Shown piece by piece: positions 26,211 to 34,408 of a DNA stretch of 48,985 nucleotides. The DNA lies in the NCBI GenBank assembly GCA_964369355.1, contig CAYJEO010000005.1, forward strand, positions 1 to 48,985, given 5' to 3'. The notes beneath the pieces are model-generated. The model did no database searches and had not been told where the DNA came from. It saw only the letters and a program-made list of their open reading frames with translations. This DNA is from CAYJEO01 sp964369355 (GTDB lineage: Bacteria > Bacillota_I > Bacilli_A > RF39 > UBA660). The first letter of the stretch is position 1. Every line of letters begins with the position of its first letter. A program made the translations under genes and the position numbers.

Positions 26211-26219
26211 ATTATAGCA
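26211..26219 (-). promoter_or_regulatory. Extended -10 of DUF285 pseudopilin gene
   Basis: TGCTATAAT on the minus strand, 28 bases before the ATG. Confidence 0.6.
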
Positions 26220-26233
26220 TAAAAAAAGAAAAA

Positions 26234-27091
26234 TTAATTATTTTCCTTCTTAATATTTACAATTGTTCTGCATAAAGGATATCTTTTACACCCGTAAAAC
26301 TTATTACCTTTATTATTACCTTTTTTTGCTTCTCTTAAAATCATATCTGAACCACATCTTGGACAAATCATTTTTTTATTAAATTTATTTAAATATTTCT
26401 TAGGATTTACACTTTGTAGTTCTAATAAATAATTTGCTAGTGATATCATTTCTTTTTCACTAGATTGATTTTTTTTATTATGATGTTCATATATATATCG
26501 ATTTAATTGATCAGCAGCAACTACTCTATTTTTAATAATTGAAGGTGCATTTTCTTTAGATACTTTACTATTTGGATTTGTAATAACTACTAATGTTTTG
26601 TAAGCAGTATCTCCTAGTTTTTCAAAAATAAATTTGTGAATTTTATTATTTAATCTACTACTTAATAAACTAAATAATACATGTTGATGTCTTTCACATT
26701 GTGTTAAAGGTGAATATATTTGTTTTGTTTCATTATTAACATTTCTTATAAAACTTCCATCTTGTGTAATTAAAATATCACCTAACATATTTTTACATTC
26801 AATTATATATATTTTATCTCTTGTCACCACTAAAAAATCTATTTGTGCTGTTTTATCTTCAAATTCATAATATACATCATGTAATACTAACATAGGCATA
26901 TTACTATTTTTCAATTCAAATAAAACTTTATTTTCACCATTAAGTCCAAATTTTTTTAATTTGATTTCTTTTTCTAATTTTTCTTTTTCTTCTAATGTAT
27001 TTGGTATTAATGATTCTAAATATTTTATTTCTTCTTGTAAATTACTTTCTTTAATTATTTTGCAGCCTTTTATTTTATTAAATAACCCCAC
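26234..27091 (-). CDS. NERD-domain protein with topoisomerase-type zinc finger
   Basis: 285 residues from the GTG at 27091, which stands eight bases after AAGGAG; an upstream in-frame ATG (27109) overlaps that site and lacks its own. A helical stretch precedes the NERD nuclease-like domain (~50-210) with GEN, QIDFLVV and IYIIECKN, the E-D-ExK type core. A C-terminal Cys4 zinc finger, CPRCGSDMILREAKKG...CKRYPLC, is of the DNA topoisomerase I type. NERD proteins are predicted nucleases; this one may bind and cut DNA in the cytoplasm (inference). Confidence 0.88.
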   Translation of the reverse strand: MGLFNKIKGCKIIKESNLQEEIKYLESLIPNTLEEKEKLEKEIKLKKFGLNGENKVLFELKNSNMPMLVLHDVYYEFEDKTAQIDFLVVTRDKIYIIECKNMLGDILITQDGSFIRNVNNETKQIYSPLTQCERHQHVLFSLLSSRLNNKIHKFIFEKLGDTAYKTLVVITNPNSKVSKENAPSIIKNRVVAADQLNRYIYEHHNKKNQSSEKEMISLANYLLELQSVNPKKYLNKFNKKMICPRCGSDMILREAKKGNNKGNKFYGCKRYPLCRTIVNIKKENN

Positions 27092-27192
27092 TATAAAAAC
27101 TCCTTCCATAAACTAAGGTACTGCATCTAGTTTATTTAATTAAATTATATCATTAATTTTTTAATATTTATATGTTTATATACATTTATTTA

Positions 27193-27219
27193 CACAAAAA
27201 AACATACACTGTATGTTTA
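27193..27219 (-). terminator. Terminator after serine hydrolase gene
   Basis: AAACATAC (27200-27207) and GTATGTTT (27211-27218), then seven T on the minus strand. Confidence 0.8.
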
Positions 27220-28170
27220 TTTTTCAATTAAAGTATGTTCTTCATACATAATTTTAGTTATATCTTCAATCATTTCGTGAAAAACAGAAAAGAAATTATC
27301 TTGTTTTTTAAAATTATCTAATCTAATACTTTCATTTAATAAGACTGAAACACTTTTACTATCAAAATCAAAAGACATCCACACTCCAGTAAAACCTTGA
27401 TGTGATAAAGCTTTTCTATTTCTTTTAACATAAGAAATATCTATATCAGTATACTTATGCAATCCTGAAAAAGTCATATTACGATTATTAACATCTTTAA
27501 AATTATATTCAAATATTCCATCTATGAAACTTTCATCAAATACCTTGTAATCAACTATTAATTTACCAAATTTAATTAAATCTTCAACATTAGAAAATAT
27601 TCCTGCTGCTCCTGTAATACCAGCAGCAATTCTTGTTTTAAAATCATGTGGCAATCTATTTAAATTAGCATTTCCATATAATACATATCCTTTAGGATTA
27701 ATTTTAGTATTATTAAGTCCTAACCTTAAAAATAAATCTTCAAAATTTTCTTGTAATGATTTATTAGTTAGATATTCTACTAAAACACCCAATAGACAAA
27801 AACCTATATCATTATAATGAGGTCTTTCTTCTAATACTTTTCCTTTTAATAATACACTTTTAAATTCTTCATAAGAATTAGTTAATCTAAGATTTTTTTC
27901 TATTTCAATATAATGTTTCATCTTTAACATATCTTTTATAGTTATATCTATATCACAGTCAATATGTTTATTATATTTGTCATTTAAATCAAATAAACCT
28001 TTTTTACTTAAAGTATACACTAATGCTAAAGTAAATAACTTAGTCATTGATGCTATATCAAATAATTCATGTTTTTTAAAATTATAATACAGAGTCTTAT
28101 TATTATATACACCTATTGAAGTATTAGATATTCCATATTTGGTTAAATCATATTTTTTTATAAATTCCAT
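27217..28170 (-). CDS. Serine hydrolase, beta-lactamase class C-like family
   Basis: 317 residues. The SxxK motif is Ser41-Met-Thr-Lys44 (DIASMTKLFT), the second motif is Tyr119-Asn-Asp (HYNDIGFCLLG) in place of YxN, and the third is HQGFTG. No signal peptide or transmembrane helix, so it appears cytoplasmic. The family includes esterases and D-Ala peptidases as well as AmpC; a true beta-lactamase is unlikely given the low similarity and localisation. Single gene, AAGGTGA RBS. Confidence 0.85.
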   Translation of the reverse strand: MEFIKKYDLTKYGISNTSIGVYNNKTLYYNFKKHELFDIASMTKLFTLALVYTLSKKGLFDLNDKYNKHIDCDIDITIKDMLKMKHYIEIEKNLRLTNSYEEFKSVLLKGKVLEERPHYNDIGFCLLGVLVEYLTNKSLQENFEDLFLRLGLNNTKINPKGYVLYGNANLNRLPHDFKTRIAAGITGAAGIFSNVEDLIKFGKLIVDYKVFDESFIDGIFEYNFKDVNNRNMTFSGLHKYTDIDISYVKRNRKALSHQGFTGVWMSFDFDSKSVSVLLNESIRLDNFKKQDNFFSVFHEMIEDITKIMYEEHTLIEK

Positions 28171-28200
28171 ATTATCACCTTAATTAAGTATATAATTATA

Positions 28201-28224
28201 ATAAAAAAAAGACAATAGTCTTTT
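28201..28224 (-). terminator. Terminator after cardiolipin synthase gene
   Basis: AAAAGAC (28207-28213) and GTCTTTT (28218-28224) with a T-run on the minus strand; it overlaps the stop codon. Confidence 0.75.
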
Positions 28225-29749
28225 ATATTAATGGTGAAAATATTCTCATGAATGCAAAACCTATCATTTTAATCATTTTATTTTTAACTTTAGGTAAGTT
28301 ATCAAATGTAATTTGCTCACATTCTTCTAATATATCAACCAAATCTTTTTTAATATCTAATACTGCAGTAGAATCCTTCATCCATACAGCACATTCATAA
28401 TTTAAATTAAAACTTCTTAAATTTAAATTAATAGTTCCTATTATTGCCTTATCGTTATCACATGTCATCATTTTAGCATGTGTAAATCCTTTTTTATATT
28501 CATAAATCTCTACACCATTTTTAAGTAATTTTTCATAATAAGTTCTTGATAAAAAATGCATATATTTATTATCTGTAATAGAAGGTAATATTAATTTTAT
28601 TCTAGTTCCAGCTTTTGCCGCTATTTCTAAATCAGTTAATATATCATGTCCTGGCGCTAAATAAGGTGAGATTATATTTATCTCTTCTGATGCAGAATTA
28701 ATCATTAATTTGTATAATGATTCTGCTATTGGTTCTGAGTCTATTGGAGTATCAGTAAAAGGAACTATAATTCCGTCTGCTTTATACGTTTTTGTAGGAG
28801 CATAGTTTTCAAATATTTCTAGTTTTCCGGTTACTAAAGTCCACATAGATAAAAACATCATAGTTAAGCTATAAACAGCTTCTCCTTTTAAACGAATAGC
28901 AGTATCTTTCCAGTGCATATCAATATCTTTTAAATTGATGTAATTATCAGCTATATTCATTCCACCTGTAAATCCTACATTTCCATCAATTATACAAATT
29001 TTTCGATGATCACGATAATTAAAATTTGAATTTACTAAATGTTTTACTGGATTAAACGTTATACATTTAATTCCTTTTTTTCTTAATTTATTAGCAAATC
29101 CTAATGGCATAAAAGGTATACACCCTAAATCATCATATATAACTCGTACATCAACACCTTCTAATGCTTTTTTTTCTAAAATATCAACTATAGTATTCCA
29201 CATTATTCCTTCTTCAATTATAAAATACTCTAAAAAGATAAACTTTTCTGCTTTTTCTAATTCTTTTATCATGGAGTTAAAAGCTTTTTCTCCTATATTA
29301 TAAAATTTAGTTTGGGTATTAGTATATGGGTAAGAATTTGATGCTTCTAGTAAATATTCCATTTGTTTTTTAGAGTTTATATCTTCTGGTATCTTTACTT
29401 TTGTTCTCTTACTATTATTAATAGTTTCTCTTCTTAAATTTTCTATTTGCTTATATAAATCTTTTTCTTTTTTAGATACATATCTTTTACCAAACATTAA
29501 ATAAATTAACCCTCCAAAGAAAGGCATAAACCAAATAGAGACTATCCATGATAATTTAAAGTCTGGTTTCATATCTTGCAAAATAATGTATAAAGTTGTT
29601 GCTATTGATACTATTAATAATAAAGCATATAAAACTAACGGATTATTAAATACATTAAAAATCAAATACAATATATATATTTGTAATACAATTGATGATA
29701 CTACTATTAATGCTCTAAAGACCATATGCCAAATTAGTTTTTTATTCAT
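28223..29749 (-). CDS. cls: Cardiolipin synthase (PLD family)
   Basis: 508 residues, standard for bacterial Cls. The start is ATG at 29749, six bases after AGGTG; a GTG three codons upstream overlaps that site. Two N-terminal membrane helices (~10-32 and 38-57), a short third (~70-85), then two HKD motifs: His248-Lys250-Asp255 (DHRKICIID) and His424-Lys426-Asp431 (THAKMMTCD). It condenses two phosphatidylglycerols into cardiolipin at the membrane. Single gene. Confidence 0.95.
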   Translation of the reverse strand: MNKKLIWHMVFRALIVVSSIVLQIYILYLIFNVFNNPLVLYALLLIVSIATTLYIILQDMKPDFKLSWIVSIWFMPFFGGLIYLMFGKRYVSKKEKDLYKQIENLRRETINNSKRTKVKIPEDINSKKQMEYLLEASNSYPYTNTQTKFYNIGEKAFNSMIKELEKAEKFIFLEYFIIEEGIMWNTIVDILEKKALEGVDVRVIYDDLGCIPFMPLGFANKLRKKGIKCITFNPVKHLVNSNFNYRDHRKICIIDGNVGFTGGMNIADNYINLKDIDMHWKDTAIRLKGEAVYSLTMMFLSMWTLVTGKLEIFENYAPTKTYKADGIIVPFTDTPIDSEPIAESLYKLMINSASEEINIISPYLAPGHDILTDLEIAAKAGTRIKLILPSITDNKYMHFLSRTYYEKLLKNGVEIYEYKKGFTHAKMMTCDNDKAIIGTINLNLRSFNLNYECAVWMKDSTAVLDIKKDLVDILEECEQITFDNLPKVKNKMIKMIGFAFMRIFSPLI

Positions 29750-29830
29750 ATACTTCACCTACTTAATTAAATAATACTACATTCCTTGTAATCTAACAAT
29801 ATTTATTAAAATTCTTATGTAAAGCATTAG

Positions 29831-32377
29831 TTAAACTGAATCATATCTATTATTTAATCTAAGCATATATTTTCTAAACATATCAACAGGTATTACAGTT
29901 AGTGCTAATAAAAACATTATATTAAATTCATTCAATGTTAATCCATTAGTTCTAAATACACTACCACCATAATAAATCATTAGTATTTGAACAATTACTA
30001 TAAATAAAATAATTAATAAAAATATTTTATTTTTTCTTATATTTGCTAATATATTAATTCTATGTGTTCTTGCATTAAAACAGTTAAATATATCTATAAA
30101 AATAAATAAACCAAAGAAAGCTGTCATTAAGTATATATTATTTACATCATTTCTATATAAATTTGCAATAAAATTACTTTTTAAGAAGAAAATACATAAT
30201 AAACAAGAATATAAACCTGTAAACAAAATACTTCCTAACATATATTTATTTATAATAGATTCATCTTTTTTCTTAGGTAGTTCTTCCATATATTCTTCTA
30301 GTGGTGGTTCAAAAGCAAAAGCCAACCCTGCTAATGTATCCATTACCATATTAATCCATAACATCTGTATTACTGTAACTGGTGTATCTATTCCTATAAA
30401 AGGTGATACAATTGACAATACTATAGCGCACAAATTTATAGTTAATTGTAAAATTATAAATTTTCTTATACTTTTATAAATAGTTCTTCCATATAAAATA
30501 GCTTTTGATATGGATAAAAAATTATCATCTAATATTATAATGTCACTAGCTTCTTTAGATACTTCAGTTCCACTTCCCATACTAAATCCTACATCTGCTT
30601 TTTTTAAAGCAGGGGCATCATTAACCCCATCCCCTGTCATACCAACAACTAAGTTTAATTTTTGAGCTAGTTTTACTAATCTTGATTTATCACTTGGTTT
30701 ACTTCTTGCAACAATTTTTAAATTAGGTAATATATTCATTACTTTATCATCAGACATTTCATTTAATTCTTCACTAGTAATTACTATACTAGTATCATCT
30801 AGCATATTTAATTGCTCCGCTATAGAATAAGCTGTTTGTTTATTATCACCAGTTATCATTACCGTTTGAATATGTGCTTTTTTTACTAATTCTAATCCTT
30901 TAATCGCTTCTTTTCTTACGTCATCTTTTATTAACACTATCCCAATAAATGTATTGTCAATTGATAACGCTATTACTCTTATTCCTTTTTTGGTATGTTT
31001 ACTTATTTCATTTTCTATACTTCTTTTATCATTAAATATTTTTTTAAATCCATTACTATCTAAATAAAAACTACATTGTTTTAGTATTACTTCTGGTGCG
31101 CCTTTATAATATGTTGTTTTACTTCCATTATCTATTACTACTTTAGAATATTTCAACTTAGAATCAAATGGAGTTTCTTTGATAACTGGATATGTTTTAG
31201 ATAAATCCTGTAAAAAAGATAATAGTGCCCTATCTGTTGAATTAGATCCTACTACTTTGCAATTATCATAAAAAGATGCATTATTATATAAAATAGATTC
31301 TTTAACTATTTTTCCATATTTATTAGTTAAATTTTCATATTTATAATTATTTAACTCATTATCTATAACATTAATTACTTCTAATTTACCTTTAGTTAAA
31401 GTACCTGTTTTATCAGTAAATAAAATATTTAAAGAACCTGCTGTTTCTATACCTACCATTTTTCTTACTAAAACATTTTCTTTATACATTCTTCTCATAT
31501 TAGAAGATAATACTAAAGTAATCATCATAGGCAATCCTTCTGGTACGGCAACTACTATAATAGTAACTGCTAATGTTGTTGCATATAAAATATGATTTAA
31601 TAAGTAAGGTATATTATTTATATCTATTAAAATATTTTCCATTATAAAATTATTTTGAATTATAAATATTGAAAATAAGTATGAAAAAAACACTAAAAAA
31701 GCACCTATATATCCTATTTTTGATATAACTTTAGCTAACCCTAGTAATTTTACTTTTAAAGGACTATCTGGTTGTTTCTCCTGTAGTTCTAAAGCTAATT
31801 TGCCATAAAATGTATTTATACCAACACTTTCTACTAACATTGTTCCTTCTTTTGAATATACTACTGTCCCTTTATATAATTTATTTTTTTGCGTGTTACT
31901 ATATTTATACTTTTCTTTTGTCTCTCCATCTATAGAAGATTCATCTACTGATAATTCACCTTTTACTAAAATACCATCTGCAGGTATTTTATCACCGGCT
32001 TGTAAATAAATTAAATCACCTACTACTACATCTTCTTGTTTTATTTCACATTTTTTATTGTTTCTTATTACTTTACATTTTATTTTAGAAGCTTCTTCTT
32101 GTATTTTTTCAAATGCTTTATTACTTCCATATTCTGATAAAGTTGATATTAAAGACGCTACTAATATAGCTAGTACTATTCCTATAGTTTCAAACCAATC
32201 AAAATGTTTAAATAAAACTATTACTCTAATCACTAAAGCTATTAATAAAATTTTTATTATAGGATCTGATAGACTTTCTATAAAAAGTTTTAATAAATTA
32301 TCTTTTTTATTAATTATTATTGAATTACTTCCATGTTTTTTTCTACTTTCAATTACTTCTTTTTCATTTAGTCCCAT
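29831..32377 (-). CDS. P-type cation ATPase, calcium (P2) type
   Basis: 848 residues. Landmarks in order: actuator loop DGET (~150-153), membrane PEGLP (279-283), phosphorylation site Asp322 in DKTGTLTKG, nucleotide-binding KGAPE, hinge MTGDGVNDAPALKKADVGFS, and M6 LWINMVMDTLAGLAFAFEPP. This M6 and PEGLP context is that of plasma-membrane Ca-ATPases, so export of Ca2+ is likeliest; Na/K-type transport is less likely. RBS AGGAGGACAA. It precedes the HTH gene's terminator and appears to be a single gene. Confidence 0.92.
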   Translation of the reverse strand: MGLNEKEVIESRKKHGSNSIIINKKDNLLKLFIESLSDPIIKILLIALVIRVIVLFKHFDWFETIGIVLAILVASLISTLSEYGSNKAFEKIQEEASKIKCKVIRNNKKCEIKQEDVVVGDLIYLQAGDKIPADGILVKGELSVDESSIDGETKEKYKYSNTQKNKLYKGTVVYSKEGTMLVESVGINTFYGKLALELQEKQPDSPLKVKLLGLAKVISKIGYIGAFLVFFSYLFSIFIIQNNFIMENILIDINNIPYLLNHILYATTLAVTIIVVAVPEGLPMMITLVLSSNMRRMYKENVLVRKMVGIETAGSLNILFTDKTGTLTKGKLEVINVIDNELNNYKYENLTNKYGKIVKESILYNNASFYDNCKVVGSNSTDRALLSFLQDLSKTYPVIKETPFDSKLKYSKVVIDNGSKTTYYKGAPEVILKQCSFYLDSNGFKKIFNDKRSIENEISKHTKKGIRVIALSIDNTFIGIVLIKDDVRKEAIKGLELVKKAHIQTVMITGDNKQTAYSIAEQLNMLDDTSIVITSEELNEMSDDKVMNILPNLKIVARSKPSDKSRLVKLAQKLNLVVGMTGDGVNDAPALKKADVGFSMGSGTEVSKEASDIIILDDNFLSISKAILYGRTIYKSIRKFIILQLTINLCAIVLSIVSPFIGIDTPVTVIQMLWINMVMDTLAGLAFAFEPPLEEYMEELPKKKDESIINKYMLGSILFTGLYSCLLCIFFLKSNFIANLYRNDVNNIYLMTAFFGLFIFIDIFNCFNARTHRINILANIRKNKIFLLIILFIVIVQILMIYYGGSVFRTNGLTLNEFNIMFLLALTVIPVDMFRKYMLRLNNRYDSV

Positions 32378-32421
32378 AGATTGTCCTCCTATAAAACTAT
32401 ATTAAGTAAATTTATTTTTAG

Positions 32422-32447
32422 AATAAAAAAATCCCTTTAAGGGATTA
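32422..32447 (-). terminator. Terminator after HTH gene
   Basis: AATCCCTT (32430-32437) and AAGGGATT (32439-32446), then seven T on the minus strand. Confidence 0.85.
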
Positions 32448-32777
32448 AATTAAGTTATGTTTTTTTAAAACATTATATATACAAGAGTAACTTCTTTTAC
32501 CATAAAATTTATAAAAACGTCTTATAGAGACATTACTACGTTTATATAAAGTAACAATTTTTAATTCTTCTTCTTCTGTTAGTGCATTAGCAGGTTTTTT
32601 ATTCTTATTGCCATGTTCAATACTATAATCATTAAACATAACATCTTCTTTTAGTTTTAATATATATTTTTCATGATATCCAGTTATGCTAGCTATTTCT
32701 TTATATGTATAAATAGTTTCTTTATTTAATTTCTTTTTAATTAAATCAATTGCTTGTAATTTATTATATTTAGCCAT
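32445..32777 (-). CDS. HTH protein, possibly transposase-derived
   Basis: 110 residues. Two helix-turn-helix-like segments: IYTYKEIASITGYHEKYILKL (residues ~22-42) and SIRRFYKFYGKRSYSCIYNVL (~84-105). The arrangement resembles the DNA-binding front of integrase-core transposases, but no catalytic domain follows and no terminal inverted repeats are seen. It has its own RBS (AGGTGA) and terminator, so it may be a maintained small DNA-binding protein. Uncertain. Confidence 0.5.
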   Translation of the reverse strand: MAKYNKLQAIDLIKKKLNKETIYTYKEIASITGYHEKYILKLKEDVMFNDYSIEHGNKNKKPANALTEEEELKIVTLYKRSNVSIRRFYKFYGKRSYSCIYNVLKKHNLI

Positions 32778-32821
32778 AATATCACCTAATTAAATTATAC
32801 CATAAAGTAAGTTTTTTGCAA

Positions 32822-32845
32822 AATAAAAAGATATATTATCCTTTT
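32822..32845 (-). terminator. Terminator after rhuM / orphan ASCH tail
   Basis: AAAGATA and TATCCTTT arms (one wobble) with a T-rich run on the minus strand. It sits in the same place relative to the ASCH tail as the terminator at 34054-34072 does to the intact gene. Confidence 0.6.
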
Positions 32846-32933
32846 ATTTCTATAGCTACTGTACCATATTTTAATATGTCTTCCTTACTATAATATTGCT
32901 CCATATCTTTAGAATCTACTAAATCATTATCAT
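32836..32933 (-). pseudogene. Orphan 3' end of ASCH-domain gene
   Basis: Translates on the minus strand as DNDLVDSKDMEQYYSKEDIL then KYGTVAIEIKG and a stop, matching the last ~30 residues of the intact ASCH protein at 34058-34399. The DNA 32846-32933 differs from 34074-34161 at three of 88 positions. No start codon or RBS belongs to it. It is a remnant directly behind rhuM. Confidence 0.9.
32846..32933. repeat. 88-bp direct repeat, left copy (ASCH 3' end)
   Basis: Direct repeat with 34074-34161, 85 of 88 identical, offset 1228 bases. The two copies enclose the rhuM transcription unit. Confidence 0.92.
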
Positions 32934-32957
32934 AAATTTTCTTTAAAACAATACAAA

Positions 32958-33941
32958 TTAATTACTTTTATCTATTAATTCAACTTTACCTTGTATTATA
33001 TCTAAATAATCTTTTTCTGCCTGTGTTAAGTTATTTTGCAAATATATTTCATACTCTCTATGTGCTTTTTCTAATGCTTGTTTATGTGATATGATTCCTT
33101 TATTACTTAATATATCTCTTCTAGTCATTTTTAAAAAACCATCTAACTCTTCTACCCATTCTTTCATTGTCATAGTTTTCAAAGTTAATGCCTGTATTTC
33201 TGCTACATCAATATAAGCAGAAACAATTTTATTCAACACATCTAATTCTTCTAGTGATAAATAATTTTTTGCTATTTCTATATCATGTTTAGTCGGGAAA
33301 TTTCCTGTAAAAGTAATTAATCCGATATTTTCTTTTTTATTATCTACTCTATTATATATAATTTCAGCCGCCGTACTTCCATGAGTTGCATAATGCATTT
33401 TATTCTGAACAGTTTTAAAAAATTCAATAGTGATAGGATCTTTACTATTATAATCAATACTAGTTGCATAAATATCAAGTATTTTTCTCCAAAATTGTTT
33501 TTCACTACTTCTTATATCCCTTATTCGTTGTAACAATTCATCGAAATAAATACTCTTTGAATTATTTTTTAAATAATCGTCATTCATAGCAAAACCTTTT
33601 GTTAAATATTCTTTTAATATATTAGTAGCCCACACTCTAAATGTCGTTCCCATTAATGATTTAACTCTATATCCTACAGCTAAAATTAACTCTAAATTAT
33701 AGTAAGTAGTAGGTTTTTTAGTAAATTCGGAATTTCCGAATTTACTACTAACCCGATTTATTTCTAATTCACCTTCACTGAATATATTTTTTATATGCTC
33801 ATTTATAGTTGATGCGCTTCGGTCATATAATTTAGCAATTTGACTTTGAGATAACCAAATATTACCTTCTTCAAAAATACAATCAATATTGATTTTACCA
33901 TCACTTGATTTAAAAATTATTATATTAGATTTATTATCCAT
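32958..33941 (-). CDS. rhuM: RhuM family protein
   Basis: 327 residues, full length for the Virulence_RhuM family. An N-terminal winged-helix-like DNA-binding region carries IWLSQSQIAKLYDRSASTIN and HIKNIFSEGEL; TTYYNLELILAVGYRVKS and FRVWATNILKEYLTKGF are family signatures. The C-terminal part has HGSTAAEIIYNRVDN, as in Fic/RhuM-type proteins. RhuM proteins occur on genomic islands; biochemical function is not established. It has a strong promoter and RBS (AGGAGG) of its own and lies between two copies of the ASCH 3' end, so it was probably gained as a cassette. Confidence 0.9.
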   Translation of the reverse strand: MDNKSNIIIFKSSDGKINIDCIFEEGNIWLSQSQIAKLYDRSASTINEHIKNIFSEGELEINRVSSKFGNSEFTKKPTTYYNLELILAVGYRVKSLMGTTFRVWATNILKEYLTKGFAMNDDYLKNNSKSIYFDELLQRIRDIRSSEKQFWRKILDIYATSIDYNSKDPITIEFFKTVQNKMHYATHGSTAAEIIYNRVDNKKENIGLITFTGNFPTKHDIEIAKNYLSLEELDVLNKIVSAYIDVAEIQALTLKTMTMKEWVEELDGFLKMTRRDILSNKGIISHKQALEKAHREYEIYLQNNLTQAEKDYLDIIQGKVELIDKSN

Positions 33942-33964
33942 AAGTTAAACCTCCTGTTAAGTTA

Positions 33965-33993
33965 ATTATATATTTATCATTAATCATAGTCAA
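33965..33993 (-). promoter_or_regulatory. Strong promoter of rhuM
   Basis: On the minus strand TTGACT (33988-33993), a 17-base spacer and TATAAT (33965-33970), 23 bases before the ATG. It is among the best promoters in the window. Confidence 0.8.
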
Positions 33994-34043
33994 GCATAAA
34001 CCGAACATTAGTTTATTAAAATTAAAATACTTTTTCTTTTTTA

Positions 34044-34075
34044 TAATTAAAAAAAGACTAATTATTAGTCTTAAT
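34044..34075 (-). terminator. Terminator of addB-addA-ASCH operon
   Basis: AAGACTAAT (34054-34062) and ATTAGTCTT (34064-34072), then seven T on the minus strand. Confidence 0.8.
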
Positions 34076-34399
34076 TTCTATAGCAACTGTACCATATTTT
34101 AATATGTCTTCATTACTATAATATTGCTCCATATCTTTAGGATCTACTAAATCATTATCATTATATCCAATTGATACTTTATCAAAAGCATTATACATTT
34201 CTTTAAAATCCTTAAAGTAGTATAAATTAATAACTTCTTTATTTAGTTCTTCTGCATTTTCTCTACTTATAAAAGTAATTATATCTCCTACTTTTATAGT
34301 TTGTCTTTTTTCATCATTTAATCTCATTTCAATTGTTTTAGTTCCACTTTTAATTAAATTAAATGGTTCTTTATGTAAACGCATTATATGTTTTTCCAT
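34058..34399 (-). CDS. ASCH-domain protein
   Basis: 113 residues, a single ASCH domain (PUA-like fold). Typical landmarks are MRLHKEPFNLIKSGTKTIEM and KVGDIITFIS. ASCH proteins bind RNA or act on modified nucleosides (YqfB hydrolyses N4-acetylcytidine); Lys, Thr and Glu of SGTKTIEMR match the YqfB-type active-site region. It lies nine bases after addA in the same direction, so it is probably the last gene of that operon. A copy of its last 88 bases lies 1.2 kb downstream behind rhuM. Confidence 0.88.
   Translation of the reverse strand: MEKHIMRLHKEPFNLIKSGTKTIEMRLNDEKRQTIKVGDIITFISRENAEELNKEVINLYYFKDFKEMYNAFDKVSIGYNDNDLVDPKDMEQYYSNEDILKYGTVAIEIKTNN
34074..34161. repeat. 88-bp direct repeat, right copy (within intact ASCH gene)
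   Basis: Partner of 32846-32933. Similarity ends sharply at both ends. Confidence 0.92.
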
Positions 34400-34408
34400 G
34401 TTACCTCC

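Noticed and set aside
27217..28170. A resistance beta-lactamase
   Set aside because: No export signal, altered second motif and general similarity to cytoplasmic esterase/peptidase members of the family.
32836..34161. rhuM as part of a classical integrative element
   Set aside because: No integrase, excisionase or further cargo lies between the repeats, so only a cassette is claimed.
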